Shown in pieces: positions 1 through 8,803 of a stretch of DNA of 64,000 bases. The translations under genes were made by a program, and so were the position numbers. Under the pieces are notes generated by a model, which was not told the origin of the DNA, did no database searches, and saw nothing but the letters and a program-made list of their open reading frames with translations. Position 1 is the stretch's first letter. Each line of letters begins with the position of its first letter. The DNA is from an uncultured Jannaschia sp. (lineage in GTDB: Bacteria > Pseudomonadota > Alphaproteobacteria > Rhodobacterales > Rhodobacteraceae): NCBI GenBank assembly GCA_947494145.1, contig CANLTZ010000013.1, positions 62,001 to 126,000 of the forward strand, written 5' to 3'.

Positions 1-2
1 GG

Positions 3-242
3 GATTGTCTGCTGGCCTATTCGGATGGTCTTACGGAATGCGTCGACACTTGGGGCGAGATGCTGGACGAAGAGGGGTTGATGACGTTGCTATCGACCGC
101 ACCTGCCGGCACCGAGGACGCCGTCGCCCATATCGAAGCCGCCTTGCGAGACCACGTGGGCATACAGGATTTCGAGGACGACATCTCGATGCTCTGCTAC
201 CGGTTTGACCATCCGGGTCTAGCGATGGAGCTTCGTGAATGA
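3..242 (+). CDS. SpoIIE-type PP2C serine phosphatase, 3' end only
   Basis: Only the last 79 residues are present; the gene starts before the window, so the coordinate is the first in-frame base. The fragment opens with AYSDGLTE, the conserved block of SpoIIE/RsbU-type PP2C phosphatases that carries a metal-binding Asp, and ends with DDISMLCYRF, the usual C-terminal 'DDITLLVLR'-like strand. Such domains dephosphorylate anti-sigma-factor antagonists, often as the output of response regulators. The sensory part lies outside the window, so the partner cannot be named. Confidence 0.8.
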   Translation, partial: DCLLAYSDGLTECVDTWGEMLDEEGLMTLLSTAPAGTEDAVAHIEAALRDHVGIQDFEDDISMLCYRFDHPGLAMELRE

Positions 243-792
243 CGCTGGGAACATGTGGCGCGGGATGAGGTGAGTGCGTCATGGGTTCTGGCGCCACTTT
301 AGGGTCAGGGAAGAGTGCGGGTTTCCTCTGCCAGTTCTGGAACGCGTATTTGGGTCGCCAAGGAGGGCCACGAAGGTGACATGCCGACCGATTTTGACTT
401 GCCTCAGCGGGTGCAAGATCGGACCGACCTAAGGTCAGCGGCTTGTTGTTCTGATACGGTGTCGAGGGCCTTCTGAACAAACTTGCCAGCGCCAGCTCGA
501 CCATGCGGAACAGATTTTTCGTCAGTTTTCTTTTCAGTATGGCCGGTCGCTCGGCCGGACTGCCTTCAGGCGCCTGGCCCCGTTCTCGCCCGGTCATAGC
601 CGCGTCCAATATTGACGCGCCTATTTCTCCAAGCGGACGGGAAACGGGCGTTAGGACCAGGAAACTTCAAGAGCCTGCCCCACGTTCCCGAGCCTGCATG
701 ACCCATGGCCAAGCCGTCGCCCCCATGTCGTCAGATGTTGGAACTTGCGGTCGCGCGTCCTGACGTCATCCCCGGGGGCGAACGTGCCAGCG
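243..792. other. 550-bp gap with no supported gene
   Basis: This lies between the 3' ends of two convergent genes. Open frames exist on both strands but have arginine/proline-rich compositions typical of frames opposite GC-rich DNA, and none has a recognisable motif or a good ribosome-binding site. I see no tRNA, terminator or repeat here. It could hold remnants of a decayed gene or an unrecognised RNA. Confidence 0.5.
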
Positions 793-1239
793 TCACAGAT
801 GATGCCGAACCGCATCCCGCAGAAAACGCCGGTCGCCCGGATTGCCAAGGGTCTTCATCGCCTCAACCGGGCTTGCCCAGAAGGCGCGATGCCCCGGCTC
901 CAGCGGTGGGCCGCGGCGAAGACCCGGCTGCGCCAGGTAGATATGGCAGATCTTCTCGGCGTGGATGGCGTATTCAGGCATCCAGACGAAGCGGCGGAAC
1001 GCGCCAAGTCGGGGGCCGACAATGCAGCTATAGCCCGTTTCCTCGAACACCTCACGGGCCAAGGCCGTGCGAGGCGATTCGCCAGGGTCGATGCCGCCGC
1101 CCGGCAGTTGGATGTCAGGCTCGGGTGCGGTTTGCTCGGTCAAAAGAATGCGTCTGGCGCGCATCAATATGGCATAAGCACCCGGTCGAGAACGATATTT
1201 TTGGCCTGCCAAACGTCTGCCGCCGATCGTCGGAATCAC
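793..1239 (-). CDS. NUDIX hydrolase
   Basis: A 148-residue NUDIX pyrophosphohydrolase with a full NUDIX box: GGGIDPGE, seven residues, then REVFEETGY, matching GX5EX7REUXEEXGU. These enzymes cleave nucleoside diphosphates linked to another group; the substrate cannot be told from sequence. I prefer the GTG at 1239 because an AGGGGG-type ribosome site lies about 8 bases upstream and the protein then begins directly with the domain. An ATG at 1266 would add nine residues. It diverges from hslO, leaving about 145 bases for promoters. Confidence 0.85.
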   Translation of the reverse strand: MIPTIGGRRLAGQKYRSRPGAYAILMRARRILLTEQTAPEPDIQLPGGGIDPGESPRTALAREVFEETGYSCIVGPRLGAFRRFVWMPEYAIHAEKICHIYLAQPGLRRGPPLEPGHRAFWASPVEAMKTLGNPGDRRFLRDAVRHHL

Positions 1240-1384
1240 TGCCCTGCCCCCTTGCCCCATGCGCATACCTGACCTGCGGCCACCGCCGACTTGCGTCCCA
1301 TGGCACGGCGCCTATCTAGGGGGCAAAGAATGCTGGCCCGGGGTGGTTTTCAACACGCGGGCCGCGAAGCCAAGGAATCCCGCC

Positions 1385-2395
1385 ATGACCGATGCGACAA
1401 CCCATCTCTGGGACGACACTGTCTTGCCGTTTCAACTGGATGCCTCCGACATCCGTGGCCGTGTGGCACGGCTGGACGGGGTTCTGGAAAGCGTGCTGTC
1501 TCAGCACGACTACCCGCCTGCCATCGAAGCGCTAGTGGCCGAAATGGCGCTGCTGACCGCCTTGATCGGGCAGACCGTCAAGCTGCGCTGGAAACTGTCA
1601 TTGCAAGTACGTGGCGACGGACCCGCGCGATTGATCGCCACCGACTACTATGGCCCCACCGAAGATGGGCAGCCCGCACGCATCCGCGCCTATGCCAGCT
1701 ATGACGCGCCGCGCCAGGCCGAGATGACGCTGGCGGGGGCGCAGCCCTTCGATCTGGTCGGCAAGGGATATTTCGCGATTCTGATCGACCAGGGCCAAGG
1801 GACGGAGCCGTATCAGGGCATCACGCCCATTGCCGGGGGCTCGCTTTCGGCCTGTGCGGAGACCTATTTCGCGCAGTCGGAGCAGATCCCGACGCGGTTT
1901 GCGCTGTCCTATGGCCGCTCGACCGAAGCCGGGCGGGCCGAGAATTGGCGCGCGGGCGGCGTGATGTTGCAGCACATGCCCAAGGCATCGCCTTTCGCGA
2001 CCGGCGATGGCGGATCAGGCGAAGGGGGCCTGTTGACGGCGGCAGATATCCTGGATGAAGACGACGGCGAAAACTGGCGCCGCGCCAACATCCTGCTCGA
2101 TACGACCGAAGAGTTGGAGTTGATCGGCCCGTCGGTGGCGCCCACGGACCTGTTGCTGCGGCTGTTTCACGAGGAAGGGCCGCGTGTCTTCGACCCCCAG
2201 CCCGTCCGCTTTGGCTGTTCGTGCAGTGCCGACAAGGTACGGCAATCGCTGTCGATCTATTCCGCCAAGGATATCGGCCACATGACGACCGACGAAGGCA
2301 CGGTGACCGCCGATTGCCAGTTCTGCGGCGCCCATTACGTCTTCGACCCGGAAACCCTGGGCTTCGAGGCCACCAAGGAGCCGCAGGATGATTGA
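1385..2395 (+). CDS. hslO: Redox-regulated chaperone Hsp33
   Basis: A 336-residue Hsp33 homologue, a cytosolic holdase that is activated when oxidation releases zinc from its C-terminal cysteines. All four zinc ligands are visible: Cys278 and Cys280 (GCSCS) and Cys311 and Cys314 (DCQFCG). The N-terminal segment VLSQHDYPPAI followed by the LTALIGQTVKL region fits the substrate-binding domain. The ATG at 1385 is preceded by AAGGA; a longer in-frame extension upstream looks non-coding. Its last 8 bases overlap the next NUDIX gene, so it probably leads a four-gene operon. Confidence 0.93.
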   Translation: MTDATTHLWDDTVLPFQLDASDIRGRVARLDGVLESVLSQHDYPPAIEALVAEMALLTALIGQTVKLRWKLSLQVRGDGPARLIATDYYGPTEDGQPARIRAYASYDAPRQAEMTLAGAQPFDLVGKGYFAILIDQGQGTEPYQGITPIAGGSLSACAETYFAQSEQIPTRFALSYGRSTEAGRAENWRAGGVMLQHMPKASPFATGDGGSGEGGLLTAADILDEDDGENWRRANILLDTTEELELIGPSVAPTDLLLRLFHEEGPRVFDPQPVRFGCSCSADKVRQSLSIYSAKDIGHMTTDEGTVTADCQFCGAHYVFDPETLGFEATKEPQDD

Positions 2396-2978
2396 CCGGA
2401 TCGAGGTGGCGCTGGCGCAAGCTGGCGCCGCCTCATCGGATTTCGATCTGAACCCTGACGTCATCTTGCCGGGGCGGCGCATCCTGCGGGATGCGGCCGT
2501 CCTGGTGCCCATTCTGGACGATGCAGGCGGGCCGCGCGTGTTGCTGACCAAGCGGTCGTCGAAGTTGAAGCACCATCCTGGGCAGGTGGCCTTTCCCGGT
2601 GGCAAGATCGACGACGGTGAAACCCCCGAACAAGCCGCAGAGCGGGAGGCCTATGAAGAAGTGCGCCTGCCCCGCGGCCATCTGCGTGTGCTTGGGCGGC
2701 TGCCCTGCCATGAGACGGTCACAGGGTTTAGCGTCTACCCCGTGGCGGCGGCGATCCGGCCCTTCACCCCCGTGCCGGAGCCCGGAGAGGTGGCCGAGGT
2801 TTTCACCGTCCCGCTGAGCCATGTGCTGGACCCCGCCAATTATACCGTGGAAAAGCGGCGCTGGCGGGGGGAATGGCGCCGATTCTATGCCGTGCCCTAT
2901 GGTCCCTATTACATCTGGGGCGCGACCGCCCGGATACTTCGGGGGCTGGCGGACAGGCTGGATGCGGATCACGGATGA
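2388..2978 (+). CDS. NUDIX CoA pyrophosphatase-like protein
   Basis: A 196-residue protein of the NudL/YeaB group, which hydrolyses coenzyme A and acyl-CoA to phosphopantetheine and 3',5'-ADP. The segment LTKRSSKLKHHPGQVAFPGG matches the group-specific sequence before the NUDIX box, and the box itself reads GGKIDDGE then REAYEEVRL. The usual Gly near the end of the box is replaced by Arg. The ATG overlaps the hslO stop by 8 bases and the cca start lies 17 bases inside the 3' end, which indicates translational coupling. Confidence 0.88.
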   Translation: MIDRIEVALAQAGAASSDFDLNPDVILPGRRILRDAAVLVPILDDAGGPRVLLTKRSSKLKHHPGQVAFPGGKIDDGETPEQAAEREAYEEVRLPRGHLRVLGRLPCHETVTGFSVYPVAAAIRPFTPVPEPGEVAEVFTVPLSHVLDPANYTVEKRRWRGEWRRFYAVPYGPYYIWGATARILRGLADRLDADHG

Positions 2979-4098
2979 CTGGCTGACGGCGGCCCATACC
3001 CAGGCCGTCATGGGGTTGCTGACGGGGGCAGGCCACCAGGCGCTGGCTGTGGGTGGCTGCGTGCGCAACGCGTTATTGGGCGTGCCCGTGGCCGATATCG
3101 ACATCGCAACGGATGCCAGGCCCGAGATGGTGATGGCTTTGGCCGAAGGCGCGGGGCTTCGGGTCGTGCCCACCGGGTTGGACCACGGGACGGTGACCGT
3201 CATGGCAGAGGGCATCCCCCATGAGATCACGACGTTTCGCCGCGACGAGGAAACCGACGGCCGCCGCGCCAAAGTGGCTTTCGCCCAGGACGCGGCCGAG
3301 GATGCGCGGCGGCGGGATTTCACCATGAACGCGCTTTATGCGGATCCGGCCGGGTATGTGGTCGACCCGCTGGGCGGGCTGCCCGATCTGGAGGCACGCC
3401 ATGTGCGCTTTATCGGAGATGCGGGCGCGCGTATCCGGGAAGACTATCTGCGCATCCTGCGCTTCTTCCGGTTCACGGCTTGGTATGGGGATGTGGCGCT
3501 TGGGCTCGATGCCGAAGGGTTGGCGGCCTGTGCGGAACATGCCGACGGGTTGGGCCAACTCAGCCGGGAAAGGGTGGGGCATGAGGTGCGCAAGTTGCTG
3601 GCCGCGCCCGACCCCGCGCCCGAAGTGGCGGCCATGGCGCAGGCGGGCATCCTGGCGCGTATCCTTCCCGGGGCGGATGCAACGGCCTTGGCACCGCTGG
3701 TGCATCTGGGGGAAACGGATTGGATTGCGCGGCTGGCGGCCTTGGGCGGCGATGCGGACGGTCTGAGGTTGTCGAATGCCGAGGCACGGATGCTCGATGA
3801 CCTTGCCACAGCCGCCCGCGACGGGACAGCGCCCTTCGCGCTTGGCGACATGTTGGGCGCCCGGGCGCGGGATGCACTGCTGATTCGGGCGGCGTTGATG
3901 GGGCAGGCGCTGGCGGAGGGGGATCTCGAAGAGGCCCGAAAAGGGGCCGATGAGACGTTTCCTTTGAAGGCGGCAGACTTAATGCCCGGCCTGCAAGGGC
4001 CGGTCTTGGGACAGGCCCTGACCCAGGCCCGCACGATCTGGCGCGAGGCCAAAGGCCAGATCGACCGGGATGCGCTGATCGAAGCGGTGACTGCGTGA
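2962..4098 (+). CDS. cca: CCA tRNA nucleotidyltransferase
   Basis: A 378-residue class II nucleotidyltransferase that adds or repairs the 3' CCA end of tRNAs. The catalytic head shows GGCVRN (residues 31-36) and the metal-binding DID (Asp45, Asp47), followed by RRDFTMNAL and REDYLRILRFFRF, which are hallmarks of the family. No HD domain is seen, as in short alphaproteobacterial forms. The start at 2962 overlaps the preceding gene; an in-frame upstream extension would run into that gene's coding sequence. A poly(A) polymerase role is less likely at this length. Confidence 0.92.
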   Translation: MRITDDWLTAAHTQAVMGLLTGAGHQALAVGGCVRNALLGVPVADIDIATDARPEMVMALAEGAGLRVVPTGLDHGTVTVMAEGIPHEITTFRRDEETDGRRAKVAFAQDAAEDARRRDFTMNALYADPAGYVVDPLGGLPDLEARHVRFIGDAGARIREDYLRILRFFRFTAWYGDVALGLDAEGLAACAEHADGLGQLSRERVGHEVRKLLAAPDPAPEVAAMAQAGILARILPGADATALAPLVHLGETDWIARLAALGGDADGLRLSNAEARMLDDLATAARDGTAPFALGDMLGARARDALLIRAALMGQALAEGDLEEARKGADETFPLKAADLMPGLQGPVLGQALTQARTIWREAKGQIDRDALIEAVTA

Positions 4099-4682
4099 TC
4101 ATCGACCCGCTCTACCTGTTCGTCTTTGCTGGTCTCTTCACGCCAGGGCCCAATGTCATCCTACTGACGGCATCCGGTGCGCGGTTCGGGCTGCGGCCCA
4201 CCATCCCCCATGTGCTGGGGGTCGCGGCAGGCGTGGGCATCACGTCGGGCCTGACGGCCATTGGCATCGGAGCGTTGTTGCTGGCGGTGCCGACGTTGAA
4301 GTTGGCGCTGCAAGTCCTTGCAGTGGCCTGGATATTGTGGATGGCATGGAAGCTGTTCCGGTCCACCGGTGTGGCGGGGGCGGATACCAACGACAGGCCG
4401 TTCACCTTCATCGAAGCGGTGCTGTTCCAATGGGTGAACCCGAAGATCTGGATCGTGGGACTGGCGGCGGTATCCGGCTATGGAAGCGACTTGCCCGCCC
4501 ATCTAGAGGCGCTTCGCATCGGGTCGGCCTTCAGCGGCATCAACCTGGCGGTCTGCACATTTTGGGCCTTTGCAGGCACTCTGCTGGCTTACCTTCTGAC
4601 CACACCGCGGGCCTGGCGGGTCTTCACAACGGGGATGGCGCTGGCCCTGGCTGGCTCCGGCATTATGGTCTTTTTCGCCTGA
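4095..4682 (+). CDS. LysE/RhtB-family amino-acid exporter
   Basis: A 195-residue inner-membrane protein with about six hydrophobic segments and the family N-terminus FTPGPNVILLTASGARFG. LysE/RhtB proteins export amino acids such as lysine, homoserine or threonine; the substrate here is unknown. The second conserved block, FQWVNPKIW, is also present. It starts with GTG inside the cca stop region (4-base overlap) and is the last gene of the hslO operon. Confidence 0.88.
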   Translation: MIIDPLYLFVFAGLFTPGPNVILLTASGARFGLRPTIPHVLGVAAGVGITSGLTAIGIGALLLAVPTLKLALQVLAVAWILWMAWKLFRSTGVAGADTNDRPFTFIEAVLFQWVNPKIWIVGLAAVSGYGSDLPAHLEALRIGSAFSGINLAVCTFWAFAGTLLAYLLTTPRAWRVFTTGMALALAGSGIMVFFA

Positions 4683-4719
4683 TCGTTTATATCAGCGGGA
4701 CAGCCGAAGGCTTCCTGAC

Positions 4720-6561
4720 ATGTTCCGGTATTTCGAGACCCTGGTCGACCCCTATGCGCCCCACGCAGAGGAAGACACCCCGCCCGCCCGGCTCTGGCCG
4801 TTTCTCAAATCGTATTCGCAGCCTTTTAAACGTGTCTTCCTGGCGGCGGCGGCTTTGTCGGTGGTGGTGGCGACGGTCGAAATCTGGCTGATTTCCTATA
4901 TGGGCCGGTTGGTCGATCTGCTGTCGAACAGCACGCCCGCGGTCTTTGTCGCCGATCATGGGGTCGAACTGATCCTCGTCGCGGCCTTTATCCTGACGGT
5001 GCGCCCGGCCTTGCAGGCCATTGATGTTCTGGTCCTGAACAATGCGATCTTGCCGAATTTCGGGACGCTTATGCGCTGGCGGGCACACAGCCACGTTCTG
5101 CGCCAATCCATCGGCTGGTTCGAGAATGACTTTGCCGGGCGCATTGCCAACCGCATCATGCAGGCGCCGCCCGCGGCGGGTGAGGCGGTGTTTCAGGTCT
5201 TCGACGCAATTGCCTTCGCGCTCGCTTATCTGATTGGCGCCGCGGTGCTGCTTTGGGCCGCTGACCCGCGGCTGTTGGCACCGCTGGTGGTTTGGTTCGG
5301 GCTATACGCATTGCTGGTGCGCTGGACCGTGCAGCGCGTGGGCCCCGCGTCGAAAGCGAGTTCCGACGCGCGGTCCATGACCACGGGGCGCGTCGTGGAT
5401 GCCTATACCAACATCCATTCGGTGAAGTTGTTCGCCCACGAGTCCAAGGAATTGGACTACGCCAAGGAAGCCATCGAGACGACGCGCACCACGTTCCAGC
5501 GGGAAATGCGGCTTTTCACCATTATGGATGTGGCCTTGGTGACGTTGAACGGTCTGCTGATTGTCAGCGTCGTTGGGTGGGGTGTGCTGCTCTGGGTGAA
5601 TGAGGCCGCGTCAGTGGGCGTCGTTGCGGCTGCCACCGCGCTGGTGCTGCGGCTCAACGCCATGACCGGCTGGATCATGTGGGCGGTGACGTCCTTCTTC
5701 CGCTCCCTGGGCGTGGTGGAGGAGGGAATGGAGACCATCGCCCAGCCCATCACCTTGACCGACGCGCCCGGGTCGAAGGATCTGGCGCTGACCGAAGGGG
5801 CCATTACCTTCGAAGACGTGACCCATTTCTATGGTGGGGCCCAAGGTGGCGTGTCCGGCCTGACATTGCGCGTGGCACCGGGTGAGAAAGTTGGCGTCGT
5901 GGGCCGGTCGGGTGCGGGCAAGTCCACGCTGGTGAAACTGCTTCTGCGCTTCTACGACGCGGAACAGGGGCGGATTTCCATCGACGGGCAAGACATCACC
6001 CATGTGACGCAAGCCAGTCTGCGCCATGCCATTGGAATGGTGCAGCAAGATAGCTCACTGATGCATCGGTCGGTGGCGGAAAATGTGCGCTATGGCCGCT
6101 CGGATGCCACGCAGGCGCAGGTGGAGGCGGCGACGCAAAAGGCCCATGCTCATGATTTCATTCAGGAGCTTGAGGACCCCGAAGGCCGTAAAGGCTATGC
6201 CGCCCATGTGGGGGAGCGAGGCGTGAAGCTGTCGGGTGGGCAGCGGCAGCGTATCGCGCTGGCCCGTGTGATCTTGAAGGACGCGCCGATCTTGGTTCTG
6301 GATGAGGCGACCTCGGCCCTCGATTCCGAGGTGGAGGCAGCCATCCAAGACACGCTTTACGGCATGATGGAAGGCAAGACCGTCATCGCCATTGCGCACC
6401 GTCTGTCGACCATTGCCCATATGGACCGGATCGTGGTGATTGATGAAGGCCGGATCATCGAGGAAGGCGCCCATGATGAATTGTTGGCCAAGGGCGGGCT
6501 TTATGCGTCCTTCTGGGCGCGGCAATCGGGCGGGTTCATTGATACGCAGGCGGCGGAGTAG
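4720..6561 (+). CDS. ABC half-transporter (permease-ATPase fusion), first of a tandem pair
   Basis: A 613-residue half-transporter with an N-terminal six-helix type I exporter domain (about residues 30-320) and a C-terminal nucleotide-binding domain. The ATPase motifs are intact: Walker A GRSGAGKST near residue 395, signature LSGGQRQR, Walker B ILVLDEATSALD and the H-loop in AHRLST. Such proteins usually export lipids, peptides or drugs as dimers. It is followed 334 bases later by a homologous gene of almost the same length. Both appear catalytically complete, so homo- or heterodimers are possible. Substrate unknown. Confidence 0.9.
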   Translation: MFRYFETLVDPYAPHAEEDTPPARLWPFLKSYSQPFKRVFLAAAALSVVVATVEIWLISYMGRLVDLLSNSTPAVFVADHGVELILVAAFILTVRPALQAIDVLVLNNAILPNFGTLMRWRAHSHVLRQSIGWFENDFAGRIANRIMQAPPAAGEAVFQVFDAIAFALAYLIGAAVLLWAADPRLLAPLVVWFGLYALLVRWTVQRVGPASKASSDARSMTTGRVVDAYTNIHSVKLFAHESKELDYAKEAIETTRTTFQREMRLFTIMDVALVTLNGLLIVSVVGWGVLLWVNEAASVGVVAAATALVLRLNAMTGWIMWAVTSFFRSLGVVEEGMETIAQPITLTDAPGSKDLALTEGAITFEDVTHFYGGAQGGVSGLTLRVAPGEKVGVVGRSGAGKSTLVKLLLRFYDAEQGRISIDGQDITHVTQASLRHAIGMVQQDSSLMHRSVAENVRYGRSDATQAQVEAATQKAHAHDFIQELEDPEGRKGYAAHVGERGVKLSGGQRQRIALARVILKDAPILVLDEATSALDSEVEAAIQDTLYGMMEGKTVIAIAHRLSTIAHMDRIVVIDEGRIIEEGAHDELLAKGGLYASFWARQSGGFIDTQAAE

Positions 6562-6895
6562 GGCCTATTCAAGCTGCGATATCACGGTCGGAGCACCTGC
6601 CGATCCTTAAGGATGCAAGCCGGTCCATCGCCGGGTCCGCAGGCGGCGATCCGATGGTGCCGCAACAGCGCTTCATGGCTGCCAAGTCCGACCAAGGCAA
6701 AGGACCGGCGCCCTACGGGCTTGAGTCCGGTCCTCGGCAGAGGTGTGAACGGCATGATTAGAACACTCGCGTCAGGCCTTTCTGTATATCAGAAGAAACT
6801 GGCGCAAACGGATTGATCTTCAAGAATATCCCTCGGGCTAAATTGGCGCTAAAAGCGCCCTGCTCCAACACACTGAAACACCTGAAGGGACCGAG
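6562..6895. other. 334-bp gap between two ABC transporter genes
   Basis: No supported gene. One short plus-strand frame has no homology-like motif. A small perfect hairpin (GGCGCT-AAA-AGCGCC, 6845-6859) lies about 36 bases before the downstream start, and the adjoining 6770-6850 stretch is less GC-rich than its surroundings. This suggests that the second transporter has its own promoter here, but I cannot assign clear -35/-10 boxes. Confidence 0.5.
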
Positions 6896-8746
6896 ATGCT
6901 GCGCCGTATCGCCGATATCTTCGCCGGGTTGATCCCGCCCTTCGCGACCTATGACGGACCGCCGCCGCGGCAGCTTGGTGCGTTCTTCCGCTGGTGCCTG
7001 CATGGGGCGTGGACGCCTTTGATCCTGGCCTTCATCGCGTCTGCCGCCGCTGGCGCGACCGAGATCGCTACGGCCTTCTTTCTGGGCGCGGTCATCGACA
7101 GTGTCGCGGACCCTTCGGGCGGCTATTTGGCGCGAAATGTGCTGTTGCTCGCGCTGTTTGTCGGGTTCTATCTGGTTGCGCGGCCCCTGATCTTCGGCAC
7201 CTCAGCGGCTTTCTCAGGGATGACCGTTGGCCCCAATGTCTACCCCTTGGTGCAGTCGCGGCTGCATCGTTGGACGCTTGGCCAATCGGTCACCTTCTTC
7301 GACAACGACTTTGCGGGTCGCATCGCCACCAAGCAGATGCAGACGGCGCGGGCGGTGACCGAGGTAACGAATGAGTTCATAAATGTGGTGGCTTTCGCCT
7401 TGGCGTCGCTCATTGGGTCGGCGCTGTTGATGATTGCCATCGACTGGCGCATCGCCCTGGCGCTGACGGTCTGGCTGGTGCTTTATCTGTCGCTCTTCCG
7501 GTGGTTCATGCCGCGGATCCGCGAACGCTCAAAGAAGCGGGCGGCGGCGCGCGCCATGGTGACCGGGCAGGTGGTGGACACGATCACCAACATCAAGACC
7601 GTCAAACTGTTTGGCCATGCTGAGCACGAAGACCGCGCGGCATTGGACGCCATGGGCACGCTCCGTGATCGGTCACTGGCCTTTGGCCGGCTATCGGCCG
7701 GGTTTCGGATATCGCTGATGTTCTGCGCGGGGTTGCTGCCGATCTTGATGATCGGCGGCACATTGATGATCTGGCGGGCGGGGGATGCCACGGCGGGCGA
7801 TATCGCCGCCGCGGGGGCCATCGCCTTCCGGCTCAGTCAAATGACGGGTTGGGTTAGTTTCACGCTGATGGCGCTTTACGCGAATGTGGGTGAGGTGGAG
7901 GACGGGATGAACACGCTCGCCCATCTGCACCAACTGACCGACGCGCCCGATGCCAAGGCTTTGCCGGCCGTGGAGGGACGCATCGCATTGGAAAATCTGA
8001 CCTTCACCTATGGGCGCGAGGAGGGTGGCATTCGCGACCTGTCGCTGAGCGTGGCCCCTGGCGAGAAGCTCGGCCTCGTGGGTGCGTCTGGGGCGGGGAA
8101 GTCCACTTTGGTGGCGCTGTTGCTGCGTCTCTATGACCCTGAAAAGGGGCGTGTGACGCTGGATGGCCATGACCTGCGCGACGTCACGCAGGACAGTCTG
8201 CGCCGCCAGATCGGGATGGTCACCCAGGAAACGGCCATGTTCAATCGCAGCGCCCGCGATAACATCCTGTATGGGCGCCCCGACGCGACCGAAGCCGAGA
8301 TGATCGACGCCGCCAAGCGCGCCGAGGCCCATGACTTCATCACCGGCCTGCGCGACCACAAGGCCAATACGGGCTATGAGGCGTTTCTGGGCGAACGCGG
8401 GGTGAAGCTGTCGGGCGGACAGCGGCAGCGCATCGCGCTTGCCCGCGCCATTCTAAAGGATGCGCCGGTCCTGATCCTGGATGAAGCGACCTCCGCCCTG
8501 GATTCGGAGGTTGAGGCCGCGATCCAGACGGCGTTGGACCGGGTGATGGAAAACAAGACGGTCATCGCCATTGCCCACCGCCTGTCCACTATCGCCAAGA
8601 TGGACCGCATCGTCGTGATGGAGGCGGGTCGCATCGTCGAAGAAGGCACGCATCGCGACCTTCTGCGCAGGAAGGGCACCTATGCGCGCTATTGGCAGCG
8701 TCAGTCCGGCGGCTTCATCGGGGTCGAGGATGTCGCAGCAGAGTAA
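6896..8746 (+). CDS. ABC half-transporter (permease-ATPase fusion), second of a tandem pair
   Basis: A 616-residue homologue of the preceding gene with the same architecture: exporter-type membrane domain, then an ATPase domain with Walker A GASGAGKST, LSGGQRQR, VLILDEATSALD and AHRLST. The shared FFDNDFAGRIA/FENDFAGRIA segment and near-identical C-terminal regions point to an old tandem duplication. The start has GAAGGGA about 7 bases upstream. A strong hairpin follows the stop at once. Substrate unknown. Confidence 0.9.
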   Translation: MLRRIADIFAGLIPPFATYDGPPPRQLGAFFRWCLHGAWTPLILAFIASAAAGATEIATAFFLGAVIDSVADPSGGYLARNVLLLALFVGFYLVARPLIFGTSAAFSGMTVGPNVYPLVQSRLHRWTLGQSVTFFDNDFAGRIATKQMQTARAVTEVTNEFINVVAFALASLIGSALLMIAIDWRIALALTVWLVLYLSLFRWFMPRIRERSKKRAAARAMVTGQVVDTITNIKTVKLFGHAEHEDRAALDAMGTLRDRSLAFGRLSAGFRISLMFCAGLLPILMIGGTLMIWRAGDATAGDIAAAGAIAFRLSQMTGWVSFTLMALYANVGEVEDGMNTLAHLHQLTDAPDAKALPAVEGRIALENLTFTYGREEGGIRDLSLSVAPGEKLGLVGASGAGKSTLVALLLRLYDPEKGRVTLDGHDLRDVTQDSLRRQIGMVTQETAMFNRSARDNILYGRPDATEAEMIDAAKRAEAHDFITGLRDHKANTGYEAFLGERGVKLSGGQRQRIALARAILKDAPVLILDEATSALDSEVEAAIQTALDRVMENKTVIAIAHRLSTIAKMDRIVVMEAGRIVEEGTHRDLLRRKGTYARYWQRQSGGFIGVEDVAAE

Positions 8747-8750
8747 GCGG

Positions 8751-8786
8751 GGCTTTGCAACGCGTGTGAACGCGCGTTGCAAAGCC
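8751..8786 (+). terminator. 14-bp perfect inverted repeat after the second ABC gene
   Basis: GGCTTTGCAACGCG (8751-8764) pairs exactly with CGCGTTGCAAAGCC (8773-8786) around an 8-base loop, four bases after the stop codon. There is no T-run after it, so a factor-independent terminator is not certain; it may instead protect the 3' end or partly end transcription before the methyltransferase gene 18 bases further on. Confidence 0.6.
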
Positions 8787-8803
8787 GTTCCAATGGAGTT
8801 GCT

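Noticed and set aside
31-609. Minus-strand open frame of 192 codons across the PP2C end
   Set aside because: Its first part is antisense to the phosphatase, and the rest shows only Pro/Arg-rich low-complexity residues.
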